From Listeria monocytogenes (GTDB lineage: Bacteria > Bacillota > Bacilli > Lactobacillales > Listeriaceae), in assembly GCF_900187225.1 (NCBI RefSeq), contig NZ_LT906436.1, positions 1,054,001 to 1,118,000 on the forward strand: DNA of 64,000 nucleotides, in the 5' to 3' direction. Below are positions 1-9,818 of this stretch, piece by piece (within the stretch, counting starts at the first letter, position 1; each line of letters opens with the position of its first letter). Below the pieces are notes generated by a model. The model had not been told where the DNA came from. It was given only the letters and a program-made list of their open reading frames with translations, and did not search any database. Both the position numbers and the translations under genes were made by a program.

Positions 1-146
1 CAGAAATCAAACTTTTAAATAATAGTAAAGCTGTCCATAAAATTGCGACACATAATCCAGCGCTAAAAAAAGAAGCGATTTTTATTGGAGAAGAAAATGC
101 TTTAAACCTTTTTGCAGAAACGTTAATCAAGGAGTTTTTAAAATGA
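1..146 (+). CDS. mobB: MobB C-terminal end (partial)
   Basis: This is the 3' end of a gene that begins before the window. The open frame (codons from position 3) gives about 47 residues ending in IKEFLK and stops at the TGA at 144-146. The stop overlaps the moaE start in an ATGA arrangement, so the two are translationally coupled. MobB, the GTP-binding adaptor for molybdopterin guanine dinucleotide synthesis, is inferred mainly from position in front of moaE-moaD-moaC-moaA. The visible fragment has no diagnostic motif, because the P-loop of MobB lies in the missing N-terminal part. Confidence 0.55.
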   Translation, partial: EIKLLNNSKAVHKIATHNPALKKEAIFIGEENALNLFAETLIKEFLK

Positions 147-565
147 GATATGTAGCCTTACAACATGAAAAAATTGAAATTGGCCCACTTTCTGAAAAAC
201 TAATCAATAAAAATCACGGTGGGACTAATCTTTTTGTTGGTACAATTCGAGAATGGACTGGTGATATCCAAACAGAAGAAATTCGTTACACATCCTACGA
301 AGAAATGGCGCTCAAAGAACTAAACAAGTTGGCTACAGAGGTAGAAGCGAAGTGGGGAGCAGATGTTGTCATCGTCCACAGACTAGGACTTTTACAAATA
401 ACGGATGTCGCTGTGGTCATCGGTGTATCAACACCACACAGAGCCGCTTGCTACGAGGGATCCAGATATATTATTGAACGTTTAAAAGAACGGGTACCTA
501 TATGGAAAGAAGAAAAAGATGTCGATAAAACAAGGTGGGGTGGCATAGATGCTAACAACAGTTAA
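143..565 (+). CDS. moaE: Molybdopterin synthase large subunit MoaE
   Basis: MoaE forms the catalytic subunit of molybdopterin synthase. It takes sulfur from the thiocarboxylated MoaD C-terminus and adds it to cyclic pyranopterin monophosphate. The 140-residue product has the normal length. The family signature lies near residues 100-125: HRAACYEGSRYIIERLKE followed by VPIWKKE-like VPIWKEE, which supplies the conserved active-site lysines. The N-terminal VGTIREWTG segment also fits the family. The gene overlaps mobB by 4 nt and moaD by 17 nt, which indicates tight coupling in one cofactor operon. The start ATG is preceded by AAGGAG at about 129-134. Confidence 0.95.
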   Translation: MRYVALQHEKIEIGPLSEKLINKNHGGTNLFVGTIREWTGDIQTEEIRYTSYEEMALKELNKLATEVEAKWGADVVIVHRLGLLQITDVAVVIGVSTPHRAACYEGSRYIIERLKERVPIWKEEKDVDKTRWGGIDANNS

Positions 566-797
566 ATTTTTCGCTTTTTTAGCTGAAAAGACACATAAAA
601 CCGAAGTAAAATTGAATTTGCAGCAGTGCCAGACAGTTGGCGAGGTTCGAGAAGTTATTAGTAGTGAATTTCCTGAAATAGCCGTTGATTTGGCAACATG
701 TATGCTAGCTGTGAATATGGAATTTCAACAAGATCAAGACCTTTTACCAGAAGAAATAACCGAAATCGCAGTCATTCCGCCAGTAAGCGGTGGATAA
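549..797 (+). CDS. moaD: Molybdopterin synthase small subunit MoaD
   Basis: MoaD is the ubiquitin-like sulfur carrier of molybdopterin synthase. The 82-residue product is a typical beta-grasp size and ends in PPVSGG. The terminal Gly-Gly is the residue pair that is adenylated by a MoeB-type E1 and converted to a thiocarboxylate. It starts inside the end of moaE and is followed 12 nt later by moaC. A candidate E1 partner lies nearby on the other strand at 2857-3855. Confidence 0.93.
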   Translation: MLTTVKFFAFLAEKTHKTEVKLNLQQCQTVGEVREVISSEFPEIAVDLATCMLAVNMEFQQDQDLLPEEITEIAVIPPVSGG

Positions 798-809
798 GGA
801 GGGTAATAG

Positions 810-1292
810 ATGGAAAAAGATGATTTAACGCATTTTAACGATGAAAAACGCGCAAAAATGGTAGATGTTACAAGCAAATCTGAAACAAAACGCCGTGCAA
901 TCGCTAGCGCTACGATACATATGAATGAAGAAACCTTAGCGCGTATTCATGCTGGTAAAATTGCTAAAGGAGATGTTTTGGCCGTTGCGCAAGTTGCTGG
1001 AATCATGGCGGCTAAAAAAACAAGCGAACTAATTCCAATGTGCCATCCGATTATGACGACAAAAGCTGATATTTCTTTTGAAGATGATGGGAAAACTGCG
1101 CTAACTATCACATCTGAAGTCGTAACCGTTGGAAAGACGGGCGTAGAAATGGAAGCACTCACGGCAGTAACCATTGCCGCTCTAACCATTTATGATATGT
1201 GCAAAGCAATGGATAAAGGCATGCGCATCGAAAAAACCTATTTAGTTGAGAAAACTGGCGGGAAAAGCGGGACATTTAAAGCAGAAGCGTAA
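810..1292 (+). CDS. moaC: Cyclic pyranopterin monophosphate synthase MoaC
   Basis: MoaC acts with MoaA to turn GTP into cyclic pyranopterin monophosphate, the first molybdopterin intermediate. MoaC performs the cyclisation of 3',8-cyclo-GTP. The 160-residue product has the expected length. It contains the family motifs ELIPMCHPI near residue 73, [11 protein letters not shown] near 110, and [10 protein letters not shown] near 130, where the conserved Asp and Lys of the active site lie. A strong GGAGGG ribosome binding site precedes the ATG. The gene sits between moaD and moaA in the same operon. Confidence 0.96.
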   Translation: MEKDDLTHFNDEKRAKMVDVTSKSETKRRAIASATIHMNEETLARIHAGKIAKGDVLAVAQVAGIMAAKKTSELIPMCHPIMTTKADISFEDDGKTALTITSEVVTVGKTGVEMEALTAVTIAALTIYDMCKAMDKGMRIEKTYLVEKTGGKSGTFKAEA

Positions 1293-1320
1293 CTATTTTG
1301 TAGGATAGGAGTTTTGTTTT

Positions 1321-2322
1321 ATGCAATTATTAAAGGATAAATTTGGGCGGGTACACGATTATATTCGTATTTCAGTAACAGATCGGTGTAATTTAAGGTG
1401 TGTGTATTGTATGCCCGAAGAAGGCCTGACATTTTTGCCCCATGAAAAAGTACTATCCAAAGATGAAATTGTCAGTTTTATGGAATTAATGGTGAAATTC
1501 GGCATCAAAAAAGTACGCATCACTGGTGGAGAGCCATTACTTAGGACCGATATTGTGGAAATTGTTCGCGGGCTTGGAGCAATTCCTGAAATAGAAGATA
1601 TTTCGATTACAACCAATGCTATGTATTTGGCGAAAAAAGCCGAAGCGCTGAAGGAGGCGGGGCTCACACGTGTAAACATCAGCTTAGATTCCCTTCACGC
1701 AGATCGTTTTAAAGCAATTACACGAGGCGGTCGTTTGCAAAAAGTACTCGATGGCATTCAAAAAGCAGAAGAAGTTGGATTGTTTCCAATTAAGCTTAAT
1801 GTCGTCCTAATTAAAGGACAAAATGATGACGAAATAACGGATTTCCTTCGATTTACAAAAGATAAAGATATTAATATTCGTTTCATTGAATATATGCCAA
1901 TTGGTCATGCTGGTACGAGTTGGAAAGAAAAATATTTGCCGCTGGATACAATTTTTGAGGCTTGTAATGAAGCTGGTTATGAGTATGAACCAGTGGACTC
2001 AATTCGTGGAAATGGCCCCTCCGAAAATTTCCGTATTAAAGGAGCGAAAGGGACGTTTGGTGTGATTCACCCGGTTAGCGCTCATTTTTGTGATAGTTGC
2101 AACCGACTCAGACTTACCGCAGATGGTTATATTAAAGCGTGTTTATACTGGGATGAAGAAATGAATATTCGCCCATTTATCCAAGATCCAGTCAAATTAA
2201 TGCAACTGGTGCAAAAAGCAATTGATAATAAGCCTGAAAATCATGAAATGGCATTAAAATTACAAGATGAAGTACAATCTAATAAACCAACTTGGCGGCG
2301 TATGAGTCAAATTGGAGGATAA
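1321..2322 (+). CDS. moaA: GTP 3',8-cyclase MoaA (radical SAM)
   Basis: MoaA is a radical S-adenosylmethionine enzyme that makes 3',8-cyclo-7,8-dihydro-GTP. The 333-residue product has the N-terminal CNLRCVYC motif (CxxxCxxC, residues about 24-31) for the SAM-binding 4Fe-4S cluster. The second cluster motif is C-terminal: CDSCNRL followed about 13 residues later by KACLYW. The GGEPLL radical-SAM segment and the C-terminal Gly-Gly, known to be needed for activity in the family, are both present. It is the last gene of the rightward operon and runs into a bidirectional terminator shared with moaB. Confidence 0.97.
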   Translation: MQLLKDKFGRVHDYIRISVTDRCNLRCVYCMPEEGLTFLPHEKVLSKDEIVSFMELMVKFGIKKVRITGGEPLLRTDIVEIVRGLGAIPEIEDISITTNAMYLAKKAEALKEAGLTRVNISLDSLHADRFKAITRGGRLQKVLDGIQKAEEVGLFPIKLNVVLIKGQNDDEITDFLRFTKDKDINIRFIEYMPIGHAGTSWKEKYLPLDTIFEACNEAGYEYEPVDSIRGNGPSENFRIKGAKGTFGVIHPVSAHFCDSCNRLRLTADGYIKACLYWDEEMNIRPFIQDPVKLMQLVQKAIDNKPENHEMALKLQDEVQSNKPTWRRMSQIGG

Positions 2323-2324
2323 AT

Positions 2325-2362
2325 AAAACATCCGGTCGCATGTGCGGCCGGATGTTTTATTT
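2325..2362. terminator. Bidirectional terminator between moaA and moaB
   Basis: A 16-nt arm (2325-2340) and its complement (2343-2358) form a GC-rich hairpin flanked by an A-tract on one side and a T-tract on the other. The innermost pairs must open to make a loop. It can serve both converging transcripts. Confidence 0.85.
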
Positions 2363-2845
2363 TTGTCGTTCTGCTATTAAATGAGGTAATTCTGGGATAA
2401 TCAATTTTTGAACCGCGAGCTGGCAAGCATTACTTGATCCAGGCAACGCAAAAAGCAGTAAGCCGCTTTCTGAAAAGCCAGCGAATGCACGAGACACCAT
2501 GGCACGACTGCCAACTTCTTCGTAACTGAGCATCCTGAAAATTTCACCAAACCCAGGGATTTCTTGCTGAATCGTTGCGAATAATGCTTCATATGTAACA
2601 TCGCGCCTAGCAATGCCGGTACCACCATTTGTGATAAGACAAAAGGACCCATTAGCTGCTAACTCGTTTATTTTTTGCTTAATGAGCGTAACATCATCAG
2701 GAACGACAACCCGTGAAATTACCTCATGCCCAGATGTTTCTAAGGCAGATTGAATCAGTTGACCACTAGTATCCGTATCCAAATTCCTTGTATCACTAAT
2801 CGTCAAAATACTACAAGTCACCTTAATAAATGTCTTTTGTTCCAT
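2357..2845 (-). CDS. moaB: MoaB/Mog-family molybdopterin biosynthesis protein
   Basis: The 162-residue protein belongs to the MoaB/Mog family that binds or adenylates molybdopterin during molybdate insertion. Visible signatures are TNGGTGIARRDVT near residue 75, PGFGEIFRMLSYEEVG near 97, and ALPGSSNAC near 135. These match the pterin-binding and adenylation site of the family. It shares a leftward unit with the E1-like gene at 2857-3855, separated by 11 nt. The start ATG at 2845 is preceded by an AGGAGG site. Whether it works as an adenylyltransferase (Mog-like) or is a MoaB paralogue without that role cannot be settled from the sequence. Confidence 0.92.
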   Translation of the reverse strand: MEQKTFIKVTCSILTISDTRNLDTDTSGQLIQSALETSGHEVISRVVVPDDVTLIKQKINELAANGSFCLITNGGTGIARRDVTYEALFATIQQEIPGFGEIFRMLSYEEVGSRAMVSRAFAGFSESGLLLFALPGSSNACQLAVQKLIIPELPHLIAERQK

Positions 2846-2856
2846 AACTGCCTCCT

Positions 2857-3855
2857 TTAGTTAAAAAATAAATGATATATTTTCTTAGCTTCTGCTATAT
2901 TTTCTGATCCATGAAGTAACACACGCCCATTTTTAAAAATAACAAATTGAAACTTTTCGTATTGGAAACTGAGTAAAGCGGGGTTTTCATTATAAATAAT
3001 TTTTTGTTCCGTCAGCAGTAGTTTAATCTCGCGGTAATTACTTTTATTTGGTAAACGAAATTGTACTGTATCACGCCCGCAAAGAGTAACCGTTTGCCCG
3101 GAAAAAGGAACTTCTGAAACCATTTTTCCAGGTGCGCAACTAGAGCAATCGGGACGTTTTTTGACTTCGATAGTTTGGAAAGAAAAGTGCCAATTATCTA
3201 GTTGGTAGTAGGTATTTGCTTTGAAATCAGGGTTGATAATCATTTGAGTAAGTAGGGAAACTTGCATGCCGGCGACGATTGGAATCAGCGCACCATCAAC
3301 GCCAATAATATCGCAACTTGCTGCGTTGGTTTGGGGAATATCACCAAGTAAACAGTGTAAACAAGCAGAGTCAGGCGGAATAATTGGCATGAGATTCGCG
3401 TAATTTCCAGCACACGAGGTGAAAATCCACGGAATTTGATGGCTGAAACAAAACTGATTTAAAAAGTCGCGCGTCATAAAATTATCTGTACAATCGAGTA
3501 TGTAATCAATTGTCCCAACATAAGGCGTTAAACTCGTTACGTTCGCATCATCTACAATATATTCGATTGTAATATCGCTATTAATGAGTTGTAAAGCTTT
3601 AGATGCCGCATACGATTTTGCTTGCTTGTCTAACGCATCTTGTTCCGTGAAAAGCGATTGGCGTTGCAAATTACTTAGCTCCACATAGTCACGGTCAATT
3701 AAAATTAACTTTCCAAAGCCCATTCGCGCACAAATTTCTGCGGCATATGACCCAATCGCCCCAACTCCAACAATCAAAATCGTTTTCGTAAGTAATTTTT
3801 CTTGACCATCTTTTCCAATATTTTTAACGCGCATCTGTCTATCATAACGTTCCAA
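2857..3855 (-). CDS. moeB: E1-like adenylyltransferase, MoeB/ThiF/HesA family
   Basis: This 332-residue protein probably adenylates the C-terminal glycine of the sulfur carrier MoaD. The N-terminal half has GVGAIGSYAAEICARMG (nucleotide-binding loop, residues about 31-47), the LIDRDYVELSNLQRQ segment of E1 enzymes, and LDCTDNF. Two CxxC pairs, CLHC near residue 168 and CSSC near 235, fit the zinc site of MoeB/ThiF. About 90 residues follow the core, and I do not recognise that tail. The start is TTG at 3855 with a GGTGG site upstream; no better ATG is available. ThiF is an alternative role, but the neighbours favour MoeB. Confidence 0.85.
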   Translation of the reverse strand: MERYDRQMRVKNIGKDGQEKLLTKTILIVGVGAIGSYAAEICARMGFGKLILIDRDYVELSNLQRQSLFTEQDALDKQAKSYAASKALQLINSDITIEYIVDDANVTSLTPYVGTIDYILDCTDNFMTRDFLNQFCFSHQIPWIFTSCAGNYANLMPIIPPDSACLHCLLGDIPQTNAASCDIIGVDGALIPIVAGMQVSLLTQMIINPDFKANTYYQLDNWHFSFQTIEVKKRPDCSSCAPGKMVSEVPFSGQTVTLCGRDTVQFRLPNKSNYREIKLLLTEQKIIYNENPALLSFQYEKFQFVIFKNGRVLLHGSENIAEAKKIYHLFFN

Positions 3856-3896
3856 GTTTCCACCTTCTTTCCAATCTTATTTTACCAGATAATTGC

Positions 3897-3910
3897 ATAA
3901 AGCGCTTACT
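3897..3910. promoter_or_regulatory. Candidate cre (CcpA) site
   Basis: The 14-mer ATAAAGCGCTTACT matches the consensus TGWAARCGYTWNCW at 12 of 14 positions and is nearly palindromic. It lies between the divergent E1-like gene and the flavin reductase-like gene, about 75 nt before the latter. Carbon catabolite control is an inference from the motif alone. Confidence 0.35.
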
Positions 3911-3985
3911 TGCAAGGCTTAAGTTTATTGTTGAATTCCTGTTACGACATCTTTATAATGAAAGAAAAAACTAGAGGTGCTAACT

Positions 3986-4540
3986 ATGAAACAGCGTGTA
4001 GAAACAGAAAAATTTTATCCAGCTTATCCAGTTTTTGTATTAACGTATTTGAATGAGATTGGAGAACCGCAAATGTCAACGGGATCATCATCATACACAT
4101 TAGGAGATAGTATCGTTATCGGCGTGTCAGCAGAAAGTAATGCGGGCAAACACTTGCATGCTGGCCAAAAATTCGCAGTAAATTTTCCAAATACAGAGCA
4201 GTTAGGATTAATTGAACAAGGGGGATTCTCGTCGGGAAAGCGTAACGATAAAATAAAAGTTCATCAAATCGAATTAACCAAAAGTGATAGCGGGGGAGTA
4301 GCTTATATAGATGTGTGTCCGATTGTTCTCGAATGCACCGTGATTCAAACAGTTTCTGACATGGACTATCATACAATCTTTGCTAAAATTGACTCGCGAT
4401 TATTTGAAAAAAATTTAGTGGATTCAGAGGGTCATTTTATTCACGAAGAACTTGATTTAGTGCTATTCTCAGGCGATGCAAATGAACGTAAATTCAGACA
4501 GTTGGATGCAAAAATAGAAACAATTGGTGGCCATTCATAA
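3986..4540 (+). CDS. Flavin reductase-like FMN-binding protein
   Basis: The product from the ATG at 3986 is 184 residues long and resembles the flavin reductase-like split-barrel family. Members bind FMN and often reduce or carry flavin for another enzyme. The pattern seen is an N-terminal PAYPVFVLTYLNEIGEPQ strand pair, a central SAESNAGKHLHAGQKFAVNF segment, and a GGFSSGKRNDKI stretch. A GTG nine bases upstream is also in frame, but AGAGGTG at 3973-3979 is correctly spaced only for the ATG. It is a single-gene unit with a terminator directly after it. The physiological substrate is not evident. Confidence 0.75.
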   Translation: MKQRVETEKFYPAYPVFVLTYLNEIGEPQMSTGSSSYTLGDSIVIGVSAESNAGKHLHAGQKFAVNFPNTEQLGLIEQGGFSSGKRNDKIKVHQIELTKSDSGGVAYIDVCPIVLECTVIQTVSDMDYHTIFAKIDSRLFEKNLVDSEGHFIHEELDLVLFSGDANERKFRQLDAKIETIGGHS

Positions 4541-4546
4541 AGACAA

Positions 4547-4581
4547 AAATCCCCACAGGATCTTAATTCCTGCGGGGATTT
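4547..4581. terminator. Bidirectional terminator between flavin reductase-like gene and def
   Basis: A 14-bp hairpin with one A-C mismatch (arms 4547-4560 and 4568-4581) is flanked by an A-tract and a T-rich side, so it can end both converging genes. Confidence 0.85.
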
Positions 4582-4588
4582 ATTCAAT

Positions 4589-5140
4589 TTAACCAAATAC
4601 GTCCACATCTGGTGGCAAGTAAGATGGATTTTCTTTATTAATATGATCATAAAACATAATACCATTTAAATGATCGATTTCGTGTTGAATAACAATCGCT
4701 GGATAACCTTTGAAGCGTAATTTGAGCGGTGTACCATTTTCGTCAAAGGCATCAATGGTTACACGTTCACTTCGGACCACATAACCTGGAACTTCACGGT
4801 CAACAGAAAGACAACCTTCGCCACCAGAAAGACAAGCTTGCTGCACAGAATGGCTACGAATTTTGGGATTATAAAGCACATAACTATAAAGACGATCTTT
4901 TTCATCATGTACATGAATAGCTAGGAAACGTTTAGTCACAGCAAGTTGTGGAGCTGCAATTCCAACGCCACCACGCAACCCGTATTTTTCTGCTAAATCT
5001 TCATCTTGACTGTTAATCAGAAATTCGAGCATATCGCGTCCTAATTTTTTTTCTTCATCTGAAAGCGGGAAAGTCACTTCTGTCGCAACTTCTCGAAGTG
5101 CTGGATGACCTTCTCGTACAATATCGTCCATTGTAAGCAT
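4589..5140 (-). CDS. def: Peptide deformylase
   Basis: The enzyme removes the formyl group from the initiator methionine of new proteins. All three metal-site motifs are visible in the 183-residue product: GVGIAAPQL near residue 60, [10 protein letters not shown] near 110 (metal-binding Cys), and [12 protein letters not shown] near 154 (two metal-binding His and the catalytic Glu). The length and the insertion before the CLSV motif fit the longer type II enzymes of Gram-positive bacteria. The start at 5140 has an AGGAGAG site about ten bases upstream. It is transcribed alone, divergent from the pdh leader. Confidence 0.97.
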   Translation of the reverse strand: MLTMDDIVREGHPALREVATEVTFPLSDEEKKLGRDMLEFLINSQDEDLAEKYGLRGGVGIAAPQLAVTKRFLAIHVHDEKDRLYSYVLYNPKIRSHSVQQACLSGGEGCLSVDREVPGYVVRSERVTIDAFDENGTPLKLRFKGYPAIVIQHEIDHLNGIMFYDHINKENPSYLPPDVDVFG

Positions 5141-5409
5141 GATTTGATTCTCTCCTGTTCTTTAATAACTTATCTTTATTTTAACAAAAGAACGAAAAAA
5201 AAGGAATGAAAGATTACCAGGCTCGAAAAAAAGAGTGTTTTAATAGGTCTAAAGGCATATTTGTTAAAAAAGATAAAGTTTTAAAAGCGAACAATAACTA
5301 TTATTTTTTAAAAAATGTTCGTTTAAACTAAACGAAGAAAAAATTTATATGTTTGTGAATTCACAAACTATCGATATTTGCTGTTTGAAAGTTTGAAATA
5401 GGTGTGATA

Positions 5410-5463
5410 ATGCGAGAGTTGCAATATTATATAACAGTTTTTATCTGTTTCATCTTTTTTTAA
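5410..5463 (+). CDS. Possible hydrophobic mini-ORF (17 aa)
   Basis: ATG at 5410 opens 17 codons reading MRELQYYITVFICFIFF, preceded by AGGTG at a spacing of about six. The product would be a short hydrophobic peptide. Base composition here makes chance ORFs of this size common, so this is only a candidate. Confidence 0.15.
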   Translation: MRELQYYITVFICFIFF

Positions 5464-5535
5464 TACAGAACGGGAAAGCGAATGATTTAAGTAATAATGC
5501 CATTGTAAGCGATAAAACAAATAGAGATTAACTTA

Positions 5536-5564
5536 TTGACTTCATAATCTTGGTAGTGTAAATT
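5536..5564 (+). promoter_or_regulatory. Candidate sigma-A promoter, pdh operon
   Basis: TTGACT at 5536-5541 and TAAATT at 5559-5564 are separated by 17 nt. The -35 is good and the -10 matches 4 of 6 positions. Confidence 0.35.
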
Positions 5565-5955
5565 AAGAGAGAAGATTAGTGTATTAATAAAATTCTTGTT
5601 TTCGAGTAAAACAGAAATAACATTTTAAATAAAAGGAAAGTTCCTGTTTTTTATGAAACATTGTGAAAGAATGAAAGTTTTTTCACATACTCTCTTAAAA
5701 CCCATGTTTTCAATGAGGAATTTGTGGTAATAACTGGAGAGGCTACGTAATTAGTTAATAGGAATTTAGAAAAAAGCTTCCGGAATCTGCTTCTTTCTAT
5801 AGAATAACTTTTCTTTTTACTACGCTATTATAATTAATACACAATCAGGATGGCAGTTTTAAAAGAAACCATCTAGTAAGGTAAATGACCGGACGAGCGT
5901 TACATAAAACGCATACCTAACTAATGAAGAATTTGAAACTGTACAATGTGAATGA

Positions 5956-7089
<1,134 letters not shown>

Positions 7090-7091
7090 TC

Positions 7092-8069
7092 ATGGCGCAA
7101 AAAACAATGATTCAAGCGATTACAGATGCGCTTGCAGTAGAACTTGAAAAAGACGAAAACGTATTAGTTTTTGGGGAAGACGTTGGTAAAAACGGCGGCG
7201 TATTCCGTGCAACAGAAGGATTACAAGAAAAATTTGGCGAAGATCGTGTATTCGATACTCCTTTAGCAGAATCCGGTATTGGCGGTCTTGCTATCGGTCT
7301 TGCACTTGAAGGTTTCCGTCCGGTTCCAGAGATTCAATTCTTCGGTTTCGTATTTGAAGTAATGGATTCCGTTGCTGGTCAAATGGCTCGTATGCGTTAC
7401 CGTACAGGCGGAACTCGTAATGCTCCAATCACAATTCGCGCACCATTTGGTGGCGGCGTTCATACACCGGAAATGCATGCGGATAACTTAGAAGGCTTAA
7501 TGGCGCAATCTCCTGGCTTAAAAGTGGTAATTCCATCTACTCCATACGATGCAAAAGGTCTTTTAATCTCAGCAATTCGTGATAACGATCCTGTTATTTT
7601 CTTAGAGCATATGAAATTATATCGTTCTTTCCGTGAAGAAGTTCCAGAAGGCGAATACACAGTAGAAATTGGTAAAGCAGCTGTTCGTCGTGAAGGTACT
7701 GATGTTTCTATCATCACTTACGGTGCGATGGTGCAAGAATCAATGAAAGCAGCAGAAGCTCTTGAAAAAGATGGCGTATCTGTAGAGGTTATCGATTTAC
7801 GTACAATTAGCCCAATTGATGTGGAAACAATCATTGCTTCCGTTAAGAAAACAAACCGTGCTGTTGTAGTTCAAGAAGCGCAAAAACAAGCAGGTATTGC
7901 AGCTAATATCGTTGCAGAAATTAACGATCATGCAATCCTTTCTCTAGAAGCTCCAGTTATGCGAGTTGCTGCTCCAGATAGCGTATTCCCGTTCTCTCAA
8001 GCAGAAACAGTTTGGTTACCAAATCATAACGATATTATCGAACGTGTAAAAGAAGTTATCGCATTTTAA
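7092..8069 (+). CDS. pdhB: Pyruvate dehydrogenase E1 beta subunit
   Basis: PdhB completes the E1 heterotetramer and supplies the pyrimidine-binding side of the thiamine diphosphate site. The 325-residue product begins with the typical [14 protein letters not shown] and contains [18 protein letters not shown] (residues about 25-42), with the conserved Glu that activates ThDP, and [15 protein letters not shown]. The C-terminal transketolase domain includes VVVQEA and [10 protein letters not shown]. It starts two bases after pdhA. The next gene begins 110 nt downstream, after a hairpin without a T-run. Confidence 0.97.
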   Translation: MAQKTMIQAITDALAVELEKDENVLVFGEDVGKNGGVFRATEGLQEKFGEDRVFDTPLAESGIGGLAIGLALEGFRPVPEIQFFGFVFEVMDSVAGQMARMRYRTGGTRNAPITIRAPFGGGVHTPEMHADNLEGLMAQSPGLKVVIPSTPYDAKGLLISAIRDNDPVIFLEHMKLYRSFREEVPEGEYTVEIGKAAVRREGTDVSIITYGAMVQESMKAAEALEKDGVSVEVIDLRTISPIDVETIIASVKKTNRAVVVQEAQKQAGIAANIVAEINDHAILSLEAPVMRVAAPDSVFPFSQAETVWLPNHNDIIERVKEVIAF

Positions 8070-8130
8070 TTCATAATGACCGTTTTAAAACTTATGGGGA
8101 GTTTTAGAAGGGGAAAGAAATATTTTTATA

Positions 8131-8157
8131 CTAAGGTTCAGTTTATCTGAACCTTAG
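8131..8157 (+). other. Intercistronic hairpin between pdhB and pdhC
   Basis: Two perfectly complementary 11-nt arms (8131-8141 and 8147-8157) enclose a 5-nt loop. No T-tract follows, so it is unlikely to be a full terminator. It could stabilise the upstream mRNA end or mark an RNA processing site within the operon. Confidence 0.7.
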
Positions 8158-8179
8158 AAATTACAGGAGGCTTAATAAA

Positions 8180-9814
8180 ATGGCATATTCATTTAAATTA
8201 CCGGATATCGGTGAAGGTATCCATGAAGGTGAAATCGTTAAATGGTTTGTACAACCAGGCGATAAAATTGAAGAAGATGAATCCCTATTTGAAGTACAAA
8301 ACGACAAATCAGTGGAAGAAATCACTTCTCCAGTTTCAGGAACAATTAAAGAAATCAAAGTTGCTGAAGGTACAGTTGCTACAGTTGGACAAGTACTAGT
8401 AACGTTTGATGGCGTAGAAGGTCACGAAGACGACGCCGAAGAAGAAAGCGCAGCACCAAAAGCAGAATCCACAGAATCAACTCCTGCACCCGCACAAGCT
8501 AGCGGAAAAGGAATTTTTGAATTCAAATTACCAGATATTGGTGAAGGAATTCATGAAGGTGAAATTGTTAAATGGTTTATTCAACCGGGCGATAAAGTAG
8601 AAGAAGATCAGTCCATTTTTGAAGTACAAAACGACAAATCTGTCGAAGAAATTACTTCTCCAGTAGATGGTACTGTTAAAGATATTTTAGTTAGCGAAGG
8701 AACAGTAGCAACAGTTGGTCAAGTATTAGTAACATTCGAAGGTGATTTTGAAGGAGAAGCAAGCCATGAATCTACTCCAGAATCTCCAGCAGAAGACGCT
8801 GCACTTGCTAACAACGATGCAACTTCCGCACCAGCAACAGGTGGAAACGGAACTCCATCATCTAAAAAAGATCCTAATGGCCTTGTAATTGCAATGCCTT
8901 CTGTACGTAAATATGCGCGTGAAAAAGGCGTTAATATCGCTGAAGTAGCAGGCTCTGGAAAAAATAACCGCGTAGTTAAAGCTGATATTGATGCTTTCCT
9001 AAACGGCGAACAACCAGCTGCAGCAACAACTACTGCTCAAACAGAAGAAAAAGCAGCTGCACCAAAAGCAGAAAAAGCAGCAGCAAAACAACCAGTTGCA
9101 AGCTCCGATGCTTACCCAGAAACACGCGAAAAATTAACACCAACTCGTCGTGCGATTGCAAAAGCAATGGTAAACTCAAAACATACAGCTCCACACGTTA
9201 CTTTAATGGACGAAATCGAAGTAACTGCACTTATGGCTCACCGCAAACGTTTCAAAGAAGTGGCTGCCGAAAAAGGTATCAAACTTACTTTCTTACCTTA
9301 CATGGTGAAAGCTCTTGTTGCAACGCTTCGTGACTTCCCAGTGCTTAACACAACTTTAGATGATGCGACAGAAGAACTTGTTTACAAACATTACTTCAAC
9401 GTTGGTATCGCAGCAGATACAGACCACGGTTTATATGTACCAGTAATTAAAAATGCTGATAAAAAATCGGTATTCCAAATTTCTGATGAAATCAACGAAC
9501 TAGCTGGAAAAGCACGTGATGGTAAATTAACTGCTGACGAAATGCGCCACGGTTCCGCAACTATTTCTAATATCGGTTCTGCCGGCGGACAATGGTTCAC
9601 TCCAGTAATTAATTACCCAGAAGTTGCTATTCTAGGTGTTGGTCGCATTGCTCAAAAACCTATCGTAAAAGATGGCGAAATTGTAGCAGCACCAGTACTA
9701 GCTCTTTCCTTGAGCTTTGACCACCGTGTAATTGACGGCGCAACTGCTCAAAAAGCAATGAACAATATTAAACGTTTATTAAACGATCCAGAATTATTAC
9801 TAATGGAGGTGTAA
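8180..9814 (+). CDS. pdhC: Dihydrolipoamide acetyltransferase E2 of pyruvate dehydrogenase
   Basis: E2 forms the core of the complex and passes acetyl groups from lipoyl arms to CoA. The 544-residue product has two lipoyl domains (about residues 3-77 and 115-190), each with the [12 protein letters not shown] segment whose Lys is lipoylated. An Ala/Pro/Glu-rich linker and a peripheral subunit-binding domain with [12 protein letters not shown] and VKADIDAFL (about 235-275) follow. The C-terminal catalytic domain carries [10 protein letters not shown] with the catalytic His. The lipoyl domains are nearly identical, which suggests a recent or homogenised duplication. The ribosome binding site is AGGAGG. 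Confidence 0.97.
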   Translation: MAYSFKLPDIGEGIHEGEIVKWFVQPGDKIEEDESLFEVQNDKSVEEITSPVSGTIKEIKVAEGTVATVGQVLVTFDGVEGHEDDAEEESAAPKAESTESTPAPAQASGKGIFEFKLPDIGEGIHEGEIVKWFIQPGDKVEEDQSIFEVQNDKSVEEITSPVDGTVKDILVSEGTVATVGQVLVTFEGDFEGEASHESTPESPAEDAALANNDATSAPATGGNGTPSSKKDPNGLVIAMPSVRKYAREKGVNIAEVAGSGKNNRVVKADIDAFLNGEQPAAATTTAQTEEKAAAPKAEKAAAKQPVASSDAYPETREKLTPTRRAIAKAMVNSKHTAPHVTLMDEIEVTALMAHRKRFKEVAAEKGIKLTFLPYMVKALVATLRDFPVLNTTLDDATEELVYKHYFNVGIAADTDHGLYVPVIKNADKKSVFQISDEINELAGKARDGKLTADEMRHGSATISNIGSAGGQWFTPVINYPEVAILGVGRIAQKPIVKDGEIVAAPVLALSLSFDHRVIDGATAQKAMNNIKRLLNDPELLLMEV

Positions 9815-9818
9815 CAAA

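Noticed and set aside
5653-5730. A 25-codon frame in the pdh leader beginning MKHCERMK
   Set aside because: The nearest ribosome binding site (AAGGAAAG) is about 13 bases from the ATG and the frame has no other support.
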